A stretch of DNA of 64,000 nt from Lewinellaceae bacterium. Its GTDB lineage: Bacteria > Bacteroidota > Bacteroidia > Chitinophagales > Saprospiraceae. The first letter of the stretch is position 1. Each line of letters begins with the position of its first letter. Positions 26,991 through 36,525 of the stretch are shown one piece after another. Under the pieces are notes generated by a model that worked only from the letters and a program-made list of their open reading frames with translations, did no database searches and was not told the origin of the DNA. The stretch is from NCBI GenBank assembly GCA_020636405.1, contig JACJXW010000006.1, positions 62,001 through 126,000 of the forward strand, given 5' to 3'. The position numbers and the translations under genes are program-made.

Positions 26991-27405
26991 ACTGGTACTT
27001 CCCCGCCTTCGGATTCGCCCCTTTGGTATGGATGATGATGACCCCGTTGGCGCCCTCGCGGCCGTAGATGGCCGTCTCGGAGGGGCTCTTCAGCACTTCC
27101 ACGGAGGCGATGTCGTAGATCGAAACGGCGTTGGCGGCTCCGTAGTAGCTGCGCCCCACCCACACGCCGTCGATGATGTACAGCGGCGGCCCGGCGCCGC
27201 GGATGCTGACATTGTTTCCGTCGAAATACACCCCTGGCACCTGCTGCAGGTAGTCCGCTAAGGTGAAGGCCTCGGGGATGACGATGGTGTCTTGTGCGGC
27301 CTGGCGGTGTTCAGCCGCCGTAGGCCCGGCAGTCCGGGAGGTAGAACAGGAAGCGAGGGCCATTCCCAGGAGGAAGAGCAGGCCCGAAAAGATATATCGT
27401 TTCAT
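26989..27405 (-). CDS. Stand-alone TonB-receptor plug-domain lipoprotein
   Basis: 138 residues from the ATG at 27403-27405, which begins a lipoprotein signal (MKRYIFSGLLFLLGMALASC). The body is a single TonB-dependent-receptor plug domain: FTLADYLQQVPGVYFDG, NVSIRGAGPPLYIIDGVWVG and VEVLKSPSETAIYGREGANG, VIIIHTKG. The last motif is the SusC-type plug signature. There is no barrel; a complete receptor would have about 600 more residues, and the gene ends cleanly. Such plug-only lipoproteins occur in Bacteroidota but their function is not settled; a regulatory or decoy role is possible. The longer frame to 27513 is not favoured. Confidence 0.85.
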   Translation of the reverse strand: MKRYIFSGLLFLLGMALASCSTSRTAGPTAAEHRQAAQDTIVIPEAFTLADYLQQVPGVYFDGNNVSIRGAGPPLYIIDGVWVGRSYYGAANAVSIYDIASVEVLKSPSETAIYGREGANGVIIIHTKGANPKAGKYQ

Positions 27406-27574
27406 AAAAAGCTGTTTTGTGGGGCGCCATTGGCAGGCCCGTTTTCTATAGAACAAGCCTGCAAGCCACAGTAATGGCAGCCCTTCCCGGTTTAACGAAA
27501 CTTTAGTACACATTGGGGTGGAACTTATTCAGAGACACCTGAGTTAAGAAAAGCGCAACAAAAGCCCCTCGGTA

Positions 27575-27606
27575 TTTGCGCCAGTGCGATAGCTTTACTA
27601 AATTTG
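27575..27606 (+). promoter_or_regulatory. Probable promoter upstream of tRNA-Arg
   Basis: TTTG at 27575-27578, 20 bases, then TAAATTTG at 27599-27606, close to TTTG-N19-TANNTTTG. No protein gene follows; the first plus-strand gene is the tRNA at 27716, so a leader of about 100 bases would be removed by processing. Confidence 0.5.
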
Positions 27607-27715
27607 CATCCGCTAACGCCCGCCGCCGCTTCGGCAAAGGCGGGAAAAGGAAAAACGAAGGAGTTGTGGTGTTGGTTTATTCCGATTTCGCCCTTCCGAT
27701 TTCCGGCTTTGGAAT

Positions 27716-27787
27716 GGCCCCATAGTACAAGGGATAGTATGTAGGTTTCCGGAACCTAAGATCCTGGTTCGAGTCCAGGTGGGGCTA
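27716..27787 (+). tRNA. tRNA-Arg (anticodon CCG)
   Basis: 72 bases fold as a cloverleaf. Acceptor stem GGCCCCA with TGGGGCT (last pair G-U); D stem GTAC/GTAT with an 8-base loop; anticodon stem TAGGT/ACCTA with loop TTCCGGA, anticodon CCG at 27749-27751, decoding CGG; T stem CCTGG/CCAGG with loop TTCGAGT. Discriminator A at 27787. CCA is not encoded. Confidence 0.96.
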
Positions 27788-27846
27788 CGAGTAAAACGCC
27801 TGGCTGCGAAAGCAGCCGGGCCGTTTTGCGTGTAGCCCCATCTGGA
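27775..27846 (+). terminator. Long hairpin overlapping the tRNA 3' end
   Basis: Inner hairpin GGCTGC-GAAA-GCAGCC (27802-27817), with AAAACG/CGTTTT outside it (27793-27827). An outer imperfect arm pairs the tRNA end CCAGGTGGGGCTAC (27775-27788) with its near-complement at 27832-27846. It probably terminates or shapes processing of the tRNA transcript; there is only a short T run. Confidence 0.6.
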
Positions 27847-28043
27847 GGAGAAGCCTGTCCCGCTCTATAGCTACATTTTCACTTTCTTTCAATGCTGTCT
27901 GAATTTCACGTCCATTGCTGTTATTACAGGCCATCCTTCTCTAGCCCGATGAAAACAAAACTGTTCCTTTGAGCAGAAGGCCTTTGCCCGCTTGCGAGGA
28001 AACAATGGGCGTAATGTATGGCCCAGTTAATTTGACCTGGATA

Positions 28044-28075
28044 TTTGGGTTCCTGACCACGGAGCACTAAATTTA
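28044..28075 (+). promoter_or_regulatory. Probable promoter of HTCS2
   Basis: TTTG at 28044-28047, 20 bases, then TAAATTTA at 28068-28075 (one base off TANNTTTG). It lies 37 bases before the ATG at 28113. It supports that start over the GTG at 28089. Confidence 0.45.
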
Positions 28076-28112
28076 CTGCTTAGGAATCGTGTCTTTACAA
28101 AAAAGACAGGGA

Positions 28113-31100
28113 ATGAACCCCAAATACAACACAAAAACACGCTTACTCATCCTGTGGATAATGGCCGTCGGAGCGCTCGGCCTCCCTGCTCAAAGCCCTG
28201 AAGGCCTGGAATGGGAATACTTCGGCCCGGAGCAAGGCATGGGCATGGCTTTCCTGGATATTCTTCAGGACCATCAGGGCTTTATATGGCTGGGCTCAAC
28301 GAATGGCCTGTACCGGTACGACGGCTATCAGATCAAATCTTTCAAAAAATACTCCAATAAGCCCTCTGGTTTGTCCAGTGATTTTATCTGGGACCTGGAG
28401 GAGGACGAAGAAGGCAATATCTGGATTGCTACTTACAATGGAGGGGCTAATAAGTGGGATCGTTCTTCCGGGCGGTTTTCCCATTTTCTTCACCAGCCTG
28501 ATGCACCTGAGAGCCTGGCCGGCAATAATGTATTGAAGATGCTGTCGGATAAAATGGGAAGCCTTTGGATGGTGGTTAAGAATTCGAAGGGAGTTCCGGT
28601 ATTGGATAGATTATCCCTGTCAACAGGCGAAGTCATCCACTATCGTTCGGACTCTGATAACCCCTATTCATTGAGTTGTGATACAGTTTCCATTCAGGCT
28701 TTACAGTCTCTGCAATTCAACCCGCTTTATCTGGGCCCCAAGGGTGATGTTTGGGTAGGGACTGAAAATGGCTTAAACCTCTACCTTAGGGAATCCAACA
28801 GCTTCAGGCGGTTTATTCATGAAGCGGGAAATCCGAACAGCCTGGCCTTCAAAAAAGTGCTGTCCATCGAGGCTTCCCGACAACAAGAAGATGTGTACTG
28901 GGTTCGGACGGCTACTCCCGGGCTGGAAAAGATCGCTCTCGGCCGCTTGAACATCAAAACAGGCATTGTTGAGCGGGTTTCTTTTGGTAGAGATAATGGG
29001 CTGGATCACAACTGCCTGGGATTTCTTTTATCTGAGGGAGAAGCGTCTGCCTGGATTTCGGATTTTTCTTTATTCCAGTTTGAGGGGGATTCGCTTACTG
29101 TCCAAAAAAATATTGGGTTGGAGAATGGTGGGAATGGCCCCTCCCTGCGGGTAGGCCTATTTCAGCACAGCAGTGGACAGTTATTACTTCCCCCATTAGG
29201 CGCAAACCCGCTTAACGCTACAAGAGATGGAGAAAATATGGATTCTCCGATGGGTGTTTTCTTTTTTGGCCCGCAGATGCAAGAGCCTTTTTTTATTGCC
29301 CAAAATCCAGCCAACCCAAGCCTTCCTTTTTTTGAAGTTTATTCAATAATGGAAGACCGGTCGGGGATCATTTGGATAGGCTCCGGGGGCTTTTACAAAC
29401 TCAAAGTCGAAAGCAAAGAGCGTGTTAACAAGCCTGTCTTCGAAAATTACTATCGAGAGGAGCCCGGGCGAGCCGGCCTATCAAGTACGGCCATACGGGA
29501 TGTTTTTGAGGAATCTCCTGAGGTATTTTGGCTGGCAACTTATCAGGGAGGCTTAAACCGCTTGGATAGGCGTAGCAAAAAAATAACGCATTTCCTTCAT
29601 AACCCTCTTAATCCCAATTCTATTGGGAGCAATTCGGCCTATGCGCTTTGGCATGACCCCAAAACTAATGAGCTTTGGATTGGCCACGATAGAGGTATCG
29701 ATATACTGAGCCTGAGTGGCGAATTGGCGGACAGCCCCGCTGAGGCAGTTTTCCGACACCTTAAACATGCTTCAGGGAAGTTGGACAGGCAGGTTAATGA
29801 GATCGAACCGGATGGAAAGGGGAATTTATGGATCGGGACGGCAAAAGACGGTTTGCTCCTTTATAACCCAGGTACTGGTAATATTATTCAACAACTGGCC
29901 TTCACGGAACCCAACCCCGACCCAGCCCACTCCTCCTTTATCAACAGAGTTTTTATCGATTCAAAAGAAAATACCTGGGTAGCTCCAGGAATGGGCGGGC
30001 TGTGCCGCCTGGCTCAAAAGGGTACTTCCTTTCAATATGAATGCTTTCTGGACGGGCTGTTTATCACCGATATTTTTGAAGCTTCCGGTGGCCTAATTTG
30101 GTGTGCAGCGATGAATTACGGCCTCATCAAATTCAATCCGATAGATGGCGCCTATGAACTCGTTAACATGGAAAACCGGTTAGCCCGGAACAGTGTGCTG
30201 GGGATTGAAGAGGACCGCCTGGGCAGGATATGGTTTACTTCTATTGGTTTGACCCGTTATGACCCCGAAGAGGACACCTATCGGTCCTACGGCATGGAGG
30301 ACGGCATTATCGGGCTGGACCCGGCGCGTTGTCTTTTCAAAGCCCAGTCGGGCGAACTGTTCTACTCCTCAGACTACACTGCTTTGCAGATATTTACACC
30401 AGAACGGGTTATTGACAACCCCATTACCCCCAGGCCTGTGTTGATAGATTTTAAACTCTTCAATGAATCGCAAATAGCTGGGGAGGACAGCCCTTTGAAA
30501 GAAAATATAGAGGTAGCATCCGAGATCCATCTGGCGCACTATCAGCATTCCTTTTCTTTTGAATTTGCCGGCCTGGAATTCGCTGACCCTGGGGAGAAAC
30601 AATATCGGTATCAATTGGTGGGCATTGACAAGGGGTGGGTTTACTCCGGCGCCCACCGGGAAGCCCGCTACAACTCCGTGCGCCCCGGCAAGTACCTTTT
30701 CAAGGTGCAGGCGGCCAACAGCGACGGGGTGTGGAGTGAAGAACCGGCTACGGTTCAGGTCATCATCGCTCCGCCCTGGTGGAGCCGGTGGTGGGCCTAT
30801 ATCTTCTTTGCCACGTTTTTCCTGGCGCCCATTTTCTTAATCTACCGATATCAGGTCAAGCGAAAGGTCGCCCAGGCAGAGGCCAGGCGCCTGCAGGAAA
30901 TCGACCAGCTGAAGACCCGCCTTTATACCAATATTACCCATGAATTCCGGACTCCTCTTACTGTTATTCTTGGAATGGCTGAACAGGTTGTTCAGCAGCC
31001 GGAACGCTGGTTCCGGGAAGGCCTGAGTATGATCACCCGCAATGCCCAAAGCCTGCTCAACCTGGTCAACCAGATGCTGGACCTCAGGAAGATCGAGTCG

Positions 31101-32459
31101 GGCGTCATGGCTGTGGATAAGAAGAAGGGAGATGTCATCAACTACCTCAGGTATATCACCGAATCCTTCCACTCCTTTGCCGAATCCAAACGCATCGGCC
31201 TCCACTTTTTAAGCCAGCTGGAGGAACTGCACATGGATTACGATGAGGACAAGCTGCTGAAGATCCTGTCCAATTTACTATCCAATGCCATAAAGTATAC
31301 GCCGGAGGAGGGCAATGTCTACGTAGTGGTGGACTGCAAAAAGGAGGATACCAATGAGCTGCTCGAGCTCAGGGTGAAAGATACGGGCATTGGCATCCCA
31401 ACCGATAAGCAGGCCAGGGTCTTCGACCGCTTTTACCAGGTGGACGATTCCGCCACCCGCCACGGGGAAGGCGCCGGCGTCGGGCTGGCGCTGACGCAGG
31501 AACTGGTAAAACTGCTGGGCGGTGCCGTCTCTGTACAGAGCGAGCCGGGAAAGGGGAGTGAATTCCTGGTGCAGCTGCCGGTTACGCGTACTGCTCCCCT
31601 TGAAGGTTCATTCGGGGAGGAAAAAGCCGCCCGCCTTGCCAGCCAGTTTGCAGTGGCGGATTCGGCACCGGCTGCCTCTCCTGAAGAGCTGCCGCTGCCG
31701 GGCGGCCGAAATGACAAACCCATCGCCCTGGTCATCGAAGACAATAAAGACGTGGTCCGTTACCTTCGCGCCTGCCTGGAAGAAGAATACTTCCTGTTGG
31801 CCGCCTACAACGGCAAAGCCGGCGTGGAGGCCGCCGTTCAGGAAGTGCCCGATGTCATCATCAGCGATGTCATGATGCCGGAAATGGACGGCTTTGAGGT
31901 AACCGATATGCTCAAAAGCGACGAGCGCACCAGCCATATTCCCATCATCCTGCTCACCGCCCGGGCGACGGTGGAAGACCGCATCGCCGGCCTGAAAAGG
32001 GGCGCCGACGCCTATCTGGCCAAGCCATTCAACCGCGAAGAGCTGATGGTGCACATGGAAAAGATGATCGAACTGCGCCGGCGCCTGCAGGAGCGGTATG
32101 CCGGCCTAAACCCTGCGCCTGCCCTCCCCGGCCAACCCCTGGAGATCGAAGATGCCTTCGTACAAAAGGTGCGCGAACTGGTCGAAGCCCACCTGGATGA
32201 CCCGGATTTCAGCATTGAGGAGGTTTCCAGAGCCATCTTTCTCAGCCGCACCCAGGTGCACCGCAAGCTGAAAGCATTGACCGGCCTGTCAACCGGGCAC
32301 TTCATCCGCTCTGTACGCCTGCAGCACGCTCTGCACCTCCTCCGGGCGACGAGCAAATCCGTGACCGAGATCGCCTACGAAGTCGGTTTCCATGACCTGT
32401 CCTATTTCTCGAGGGTTTTTGCCGCGGAATTTGGGAAGGCGCCATCGGAGATGCGATAA
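28113..32459 (+). CDS. Hybrid two-component system regulator HTCS2 (propeller-kinase-REC-AraC)
   Basis: 1448 residues from the ATG at 28113, with signal peptide ending LGLPAQS. Order: propeller sensor repeats (about 30-830, e.g. DHQGFIWLGSTNGLYRYDG, DRSGIIWIGSGG); Y_Y_Y domain (about 835-888); membrane helix (889-912); HisKA with His943 in ITHEFRTPL; HATPase with uninterrupted F-G boxes (FDRFYQVDDSATRHGEGAG); receiver with Asp1252 in ISDVMMPEMDG; C-terminal AraC domain ending VGFHDLSYFSRVFAAEFGK. The kinase-to-AraC half is closely similar to HTCS1, whereas the sensors differ, as expected for paralogs with different ligands. The next gene is a hydrolase lipoprotein 190 bases downstream, a candidate target. 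Confidence 0.95.
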   Translation: MNPKYNTKTRLLILWIMAVGALGLPAQSPEGLEWEYFGPEQGMGMAFLDILQDHQGFIWLGSTNGLYRYDGYQIKSFKKYSNKPSGLSSDFIWDLEEDEEGNIWIATYNGGANKWDRSSGRFSHFLHQPDAPESLAGNNVLKMLSDKMGSLWMVVKNSKGVPVLDRLSLSTGEVIHYRSDSDNPYSLSCDTVSIQALQSLQFNPLYLGPKGDVWVGTENGLNLYLRESNSFRRFIHEAGNPNSLAFKKVLSIEASRQQEDVYWVRTATPGLEKIALGRLNIKTGIVERVSFGRDNGLDHNCLGFLLSEGEASAWISDFSLFQFEGDSLTVQKNIGLENGGNGPSLRVGLFQHSSGQLLLPPLGANPLNATRDGENMDSPMGVFFFGPQMQEPFFIAQNPANPSLPFFEVYSIMEDRSGIIWIGSGGFYKLKVESKERVNKPVFENYYREEPGRAGLSSTAIRDVFEESPEVFWLATYQGGLNRLDRRSKKITHFLHNPLNPNSIGSNSAYALWHDPKTNELWIGHDRGIDILSLSGELADSPAEAVFRHLKHASGKLDRQVNEIEPDGKGNLWIGTAKDGLLLYNPGTGNIIQQLAFTEPNPDPAHSSFINRVFIDSKENTWVAPGMGGLCRLAQKGTSFQYECFLDGLFITDIFEASGGLIWCAAMNYGLIKFNPIDGAYELVNMENRLARNSVLGIEEDRLGRIWFTSIGLTRYDPEEDTYRSYGMEDGIIGLDPARCLFKAQSGELFYSSDYTALQIFTPERVIDNPITPRPVLIDFKLFNESQIAGEDSPLKENIEVASEIHLAHYQHSFSFEFAGLEFADPGEKQYRYQLVGIDKGWVYSGAHREARYNSVRPGKYLFKVQAANSDGVWSEEPATVQVIIAPPWWSRWWAYIFFATFFLAPIFLIYRYQVKRKVAQAEARRLQEIDQLKTRLYTNITHEFRTPLTVILGMAEQVVQQPERWFREGLSMITRNAQSLLNLVNQMLDLRKIESGVMAVDKKKGDVINYLRYITESFHSFAESKRIGLHFLSQLEELHMDYDEDKLLKILSNLLSNAIKYTPEEGNVYVVVDCKKEDTNELLELRVKDTGIGIPTDKQARVFDRFYQVDDSATRHGEGAGVGLALTQELVKLLGGAVSVQSEPGKGSEFLVQLPVTRTAPLEGSFGEEKAARLASQFAVADSAPAASPEELPLPGGRNDKPIALVIEDNKDVVRYLRACLEEEYFLLAAYNGKAGVEAAVQEVPDVIISDVMMPEMDGFEVTDMLKSDERTSHIPIILLTARATVEDRIAGLKRGADAYLAKPFNREELMVHMEKMIELRRRLQERYAGLNPAPALPGQPLEIEDAFVQKVRELVEAHLDDPDFSIEEVSRAIFLSRTQVHRKLKALTGLSTGHFIRSVRLQHALHLLRATSKSVTEIAYEVGFHDLSYFSRVFAAEFGKAPSEMR

Positions 32460-32648
32460 CAGTTCAATCCTTCTTACCCCTTTGTTTTCACAATGCGCCT
32501 ATTGTCCAAACGAATGCAACTATAGTGCAAGCAGGCCAGGCATTAATGGCCAATATTAGGGTAATTAAAATGCTTTAAAATAATGGAAACTTTGCCCCCC
32601 AAACCTGTATAACCCTCAAACCAAATTATTAACCAAAAAATAAGACCA

Positions 32649-34064
32649 ATGAAAAAACTATTCACAATCCTGGCAGCGGTAAGCATTTTCCTGTTGTTGA
32701 GCAGGTGCCAGAAGGACGCGGCTATCTCTCCCGTACAAGAGCAGGCGCAGGAGCTTGCGGTAAATCTCCAGGGCCTCGCTGAAAGCCTGGATCTAGATCC
32801 TCTGTTTATTGCCAAAGAGATGGCCGCCGTCGCCGAATGGCCTGTGGAGGTGGAAATGGCATCGGAAGGGGTTTCGCCCCGGGGGATCGGCGTGCACGGC
32901 TATTACCGGCGGGTCATTGCCGATGACATTGCCCATTACTCCTTTACCGTGCGCATCGGCTCCGGGCCTTATGACCGGATCGGCATCCACCGGGTGGTGA
33001 AAGAGTGGAGCCCCAACCGGCCGGCAAGGACTACCAAGGCCCTGTTCTACCAGCATGGCGATGCCAAGAACTTTGTCGGCATGATGCTGCCGGGCATCAA
33101 CTCCCCGAATACGGCGAGGGACTTCGGTATGGCCACCTATCTGGCCAGAAACGGGGTGGACGTCTGGGGCATCGACCAGGCCTGGAACCTGGTTCCGGAA
33201 GGCGTTACGGATTTTTCCTTCATGGCCGACTGGGGGGTGGACAAGCAGCAGAAAGACCTGCGCCGGGCTATGGCGATCGCCCGCCTGGCGCGTTACCTGA
33301 CCGGCGGCCCGAATGAGGCGATGATACTGGCCGGCTACAGCAGTGGCGCAGTGACGGGCTTTGCCGCCCTGAATGCGGAAACGCAGATAGCCCCCGGACA
33401 GCGGAACATCAAGGGGTTTATTCCGGTCGACCTGATGATTAAAACGGATAATCAGGGGATACATGATCTTTTCGCATCAGAATATTACCGTACGCAGGCG
33501 CTCCTGGATAATGAGGAATACCAGGATTTTATTCCATTCCAGATGCTTGGGCAACTGGGGCGGAACGAACCGGACGCTGAATCTCCGATCTTCCCCGGTT
33601 TTACCAATCTTCAGGCGGCGCTTTTCATGGGCACCGGGCCTATCTTTGGAGATGGGCAAAGCCATTACATTGCCGGCGTATGGGAGAACGACTTTCCGAT
33701 CGGCTTACAGTACGTGTCCCTGGAGCAGTGGTTTGATTTTCTGGAAACCGCTACGCTTTATGAGCCGGCGCTGTTTATTCAGGACTGCGGTGTTATGATT
33801 TCCGATGTCGTGGATTCGCCTTTCGACGACCACTTTGCGGAAATTACCGTCCCGATCCTGAATTTCGGGGCCTACGGAGGCCTGGGATACCTGGCGGAAT
33901 ACGCTTTCTCCCGGATCGGCAGCACGGATGTAACCCATCACATCATTCAGTTGATGCCTGACGGCCAGGGCCTGATGGACTTTGCTCATATCGACATTTT
34001 CATCGCCAGTAATGCTGAGGAAGTGGCCTGGCAGCCGTTGTTGGAGTGGATTAGTGCGCATTAA
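32649..34064 (+). CDS. Alpha/beta-hydrolase lipoprotein
   Basis: 471 residues. The N-terminal signal ends SRCQKD with Cys20 as the lipidation site; Arg just before the Cys is unusual for a lipobox. The body is an alpha/beta hydrolase: ALFYQHGDAKNFVGMM near the oxyanion region, nucleophile Ser231 in GYSSG, acid region YGGLGYLAEY, His in FAHIDIFIAS near the C-terminus. It probably cleaves an ester in the periplasm or at the surface. Substrate unknown. It lies downstream of HTCS2 and has its own terminator at 34080-34108. Confidence 0.82.
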   Translation: MKKLFTILAAVSIFLLLSRCQKDAAISPVQEQAQELAVNLQGLAESLDLDPLFIAKEMAAVAEWPVEVEMASEGVSPRGIGVHGYYRRVIADDIAHYSFTVRIGSGPYDRIGIHRVVKEWSPNRPARTTKALFYQHGDAKNFVGMMLPGINSPNTARDFGMATYLARNGVDVWGIDQAWNLVPEGVTDFSFMADWGVDKQQKDLRRAMAIARLARYLTGGPNEAMILAGYSSGAVTGFAALNAETQIAPGQRNIKGFIPVDLMIKTDNQGIHDLFASEYYRTQALLDNEEYQDFIPFQMLGQLGRNEPDAESPIFPGFTNLQAALFMGTGPIFGDGQSHYIAGVWENDFPIGLQYVSLEQWFDFLETATLYEPALFIQDCGVMISDVVDSPFDDHFAEITVPILNFGAYGGLGYLAEYAFSRIGSTDVTHHIIQLMPDGQGLMDFAHIDIFIASNAEEVAWQPLLEWISAH

Positions 34065-34079
34065 GGAATAACACAGGAT

Positions 34080-34108
34080 GGCGTAGCCAAAGAATATTTG
34101 GCTACGCC
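34080..34108 (+). terminator. Strong hairpin terminator of the hydrolase gene
   Basis: Perfect 12-bp stem (34080-34091 with 34097-34108: GGCGTAGCCAAA and its complement) with a 5-base loop, 16 bases after the stop. The following sequence is AT-rich but not a pure T run. Confidence 0.75.
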
Positions 34109-34565
34109 GCAATTATTTAATGGGCATATTTCATTTTGTTGTTTTGGAAGCGTAATGCCAAATCTTGTTTTTCAGCCGGGGCTGGTACTCCCCTTAGCGT
34201 AGCGGCAGGGGGCATTAGAGTTGGCCTGAAGCGAGAAAACAAAATTTAACTTCGGAAATTCTATACCGAAAACTGTATTTCAAGTGCGACAAGCCCTATT
34301 GATAACCAGGGGGCTTTTACCAGGAGTCTATATCCTAAGAATAGAGGGTTCCGGAGTTTCTACAGGAAAACAGGTGTTTACCGGTAAATAAATTCCCGTC
34401 TGCTATTGTTGTGGGAAACATAGATCCTACAAATGAGAGGCTAAGCTTGTTTGCAGGCCAATTATATGATAATCATCATTGCATTTCCATGAGGCATTCC
34501 TTTAGATTAAGGTATCCATCCGGAAGGCTATCCTCGACAACACTAACCCTAAAAGAACCATCGTC
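34109..34565. other. Gene-free AT-rich stretch before the FISUMP lipoprotein gene
   Basis: 457 bases with no credible reading frame. It contains a weak inverted pair TAATGCC (34154-34160) and GGCATTA (34211-34217) and an AT-rich 34220-34500 that presumably carries the promoter of the next gene; no clear TANNTTTG box was found. Confidence 0.45.
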
Positions 34566-35693
34566 ATGAAAAGAATATCCATTCCAATTGCATTCCTCCT
34601 GGTAGTGCTCTTCCTGGCAATTTCCTGCCAGAGAGACGAAGCGAAGCCGGAAACCAATGAACAAGAAGGAACCGTTACGGGCCTTGACGGGAGGGAATAC
34701 CGCTGGCAGGAAATGGCCGACGGAAAGATCTGGCTTTTGGAGAACCTTCGTTTTGATGTCCAGGGATACGAGTCCGGGTGGTATGAGAACGAGGAGGCCA
34801 ATGCCGGATATGGGAGATTGTACGACTGGGAGGCCGCAAAGGCTGCCTGTTCCGCCCTGGGAGAAGGATGGCGGTTGCCCGCCGATCGCGAATGGTTGGG
34901 CCTGATCAACCGGTATGGTGGGATGGAAACGGCTTACGATTCCTTGCGGGAGGGAGGCGGCAGCGGGTTTGATGCGCTCCTGGGCGGTGTGCAAAGGTAT
35001 TTCGATGGCTCTCTGTGGAGCTTCCTGGGGCAGTCTGGCTTCTACTGGAGCAGTACCGCTGTTCTCGAACAGGATGCATGGTATTATATCATCAGCGATA
35101 ACATTATGCGATGGAACCGAAGCTTTGATACACAGTGGGCCGGCATGTCCTGCCGTTGCATTAAGGGAGAAGAAGAGGAAGCGCCTGAAGTGGAAGCCGG
35201 TACGATAGTTTTGGCCGACGGCAAAACCTGGACGACAACGAACCTCGATATCGCCCCTCCTGGTTTTGAGGACGGGGCCTGGTGGTATGAAAACGACGAA
35301 GCAGCCTATGGCGCGTATGGGAGGCTGTACAACTGGCGGGCGGCAATTGCCGCCTGTGCGGAACTGGGTGGAAAGTGGAGGCTGCCCGGCAATGAAGACT
35401 GGATGGCCCTTGTCGGCGCCTACGGAGGGTTTGCTGCTGCTTATGGGGCCCTGATCGAGGGGGGCAGCAGTGGTCTCGACGCCCGCTTCGGCGGCCAACG
35501 TGATCGGGATGGCAACTTTGAGCGGCTTGGAGACTTCGGTATATACTGGAGCAGCACGGAGGGCGAACCAAGGTACGAGTACGATGAAAATGCCTATGCC
35601 TACTGGTTCGATGCTGTGCAGGATACGCTGGGCCGTGATCACCTTTCGGACAATAAATCCTGGGGGTATTCCTGCCGCTGCCTGAAGGAGTAG
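34566..35693 (+). CDS. Lipoprotein with two FISUMP (fibrobacter major paralogous) domains
   Basis: 375 residues. Signal ends FLAISC (Cys21). It carries two tandem FISUMP domains, about 35-210 and 215-375. Each has the order: DG(K)xW start (DGKIWLLENLRF; DGKTWTTTNLDI), YGRLYDWEAAKAACSALGEG or YGRLYNWRAAIAACAELGG, WRLPADREWLGL or WRLPGNEDWMAL, FYWSSTA or IYWSSTE, and a final CRCIKG or CRCLKE. These domains have a C-type-lectin-like fold and are common on Bacteroidota surface proteins; binding partners are unknown. No regulator is adjacent. Confidence 0.9.
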   Translation: MKRISIPIAFLLVVLFLAISCQRDEAKPETNEQEGTVTGLDGREYRWQEMADGKIWLLENLRFDVQGYESGWYENEEANAGYGRLYDWEAAKAACSALGEGWRLPADREWLGLINRYGGMETAYDSLREGGGSGFDALLGGVQRYFDGSLWSFLGQSGFYWSSTAVLEQDAWYYIISDNIMRWNRSFDTQWAGMSCRCIKGEEEEAPEVEAGTIVLADGKTWTTTNLDIAPPGFEDGAWWYENDEAAYGAYGRLYNWRAAIAACAELGGKWRLPGNEDWMALVGAYGGFAAAYGALIEGGSSGLDARFGGQRDRDGNFERLGDFGIYWSSTEGEPRYEYDENAYAYWFDAVQDTLGRDHLSDNKSWGYSCRCLKE

Positions 35694-35799
35694 AAAAGCG
35701 CTAAAACTCTTTGTAGCGTTTGGAGTAGCTGATGAGATGCGTGTACCGGGGAAAAAAGAAGCAGCCAGGCCTTCTCCCGAACGCCATGGCTGCCCCGTA

Positions 35800-36525
35800 T
35801 CAATCAACTAGAGAGACGTTATCAAATTGCAGGCTCCGGGCCTTATAGCGGATATCCCGGGTGCTGGAGTTGGCATAGTCCGGAGCGAAATCCAGGCGCA
35901 GCCAGACGGCGCTGCTGTACTCCTCATATCTTTCATACATGATGCCTACCTTGCCGTGCCGGCTTTGATACCGGCAGGAACCGGACTGGCTGCTGCCTTC
36001 CTGGCCAAACCAGCGGCTCCGGATGATGCAGGGGAAAAGGACCTCCTTCACCAGGCCAGCATCCTGGTTATCTCCTCTGTAGAGTTCGGTGGCACTGGTT
36101 AGCCCGGCAAACTCGGGAGAACGCAGGGTGGCACAGTGCTGTCGGGTACTATTGTGGTAGGTGTTTTTGCTGAAAAAGTAGACCTCTTCAGGAGGCTGCT
36201 TATGTCCAGGAGCTTTGCCAAAGTAATAATCATTGTTCTTTTGCTTGCTGTACTCGTACACCGGGGTGTATTGCACCGGCTGATGGTGATGGATGTTGAC
36301 GATCGTTTTGGCCTCCTCCTGGTCCTCGCCGGTGAGGTAGTCATAGACATAGTCGACGGCCTTCTCCACCACTTTGGTGGTCAGTGCGGCCAGGGCGAGC
36401 CGGCCCAGCCAGGCCCAGAACACGTCTTCTTCCTGAGGGCGGGCGCGCCCGATAAGGCCGGTGGCGGGAAGCACAAGCCCCATGCTTCCGCTTACTGCCA
36501 GCTGGGTAAATTTCCTTCTATTCAT
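35800..36525 (-). CDS. Exported protein with Tat-like signal, unknown function
   Basis: 241 residues. N-terminus MNRRKFTQLAVSGSMGLVLP has a twin-Arg motif and a hydrophobic stretch, a likely Tat signal. The mature part is Tyr/Arg/Ser rich with a central NIHHHQPVQYTPVYEY segment and no catalytic motif recognised. It is the last gene of a three-gene operon (37719-35800); its ATG overlaps the stop of the gene before it by 4 bases. The family is not recognised. It sits next to a divergent HTH/NDT-like gene. Confidence 0.7.
   Translation of the reverse strand: MNRRKFTQLAVSGSMGLVLPATGLIGRARPQEEDVFWAWLGRLALAALTTKVVEKAVDYVYDYLTGEDQEEAKTIVNIHHHQPVQYTPVYEYSKQKNNDYYFGKAPGHKQPPEEVYFFSKNTYHNSTRQHCATLRSPEFAGLTSATELYRGDNQDAGLVKEVLFPCIIRSRWFGQEGSSQSGSCRYQSRHGKVGIMYERYEEYSSAVWLRLDFAPDYANSSTRDIRYKARSLQFDNVSLVD

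Noticed and set aside
27775..27846. Possible tRNA-linked integration site (attL/attR)
   Set aside because: The repeated tRNA end is inverted, not direct, and there is no integrase in the window.
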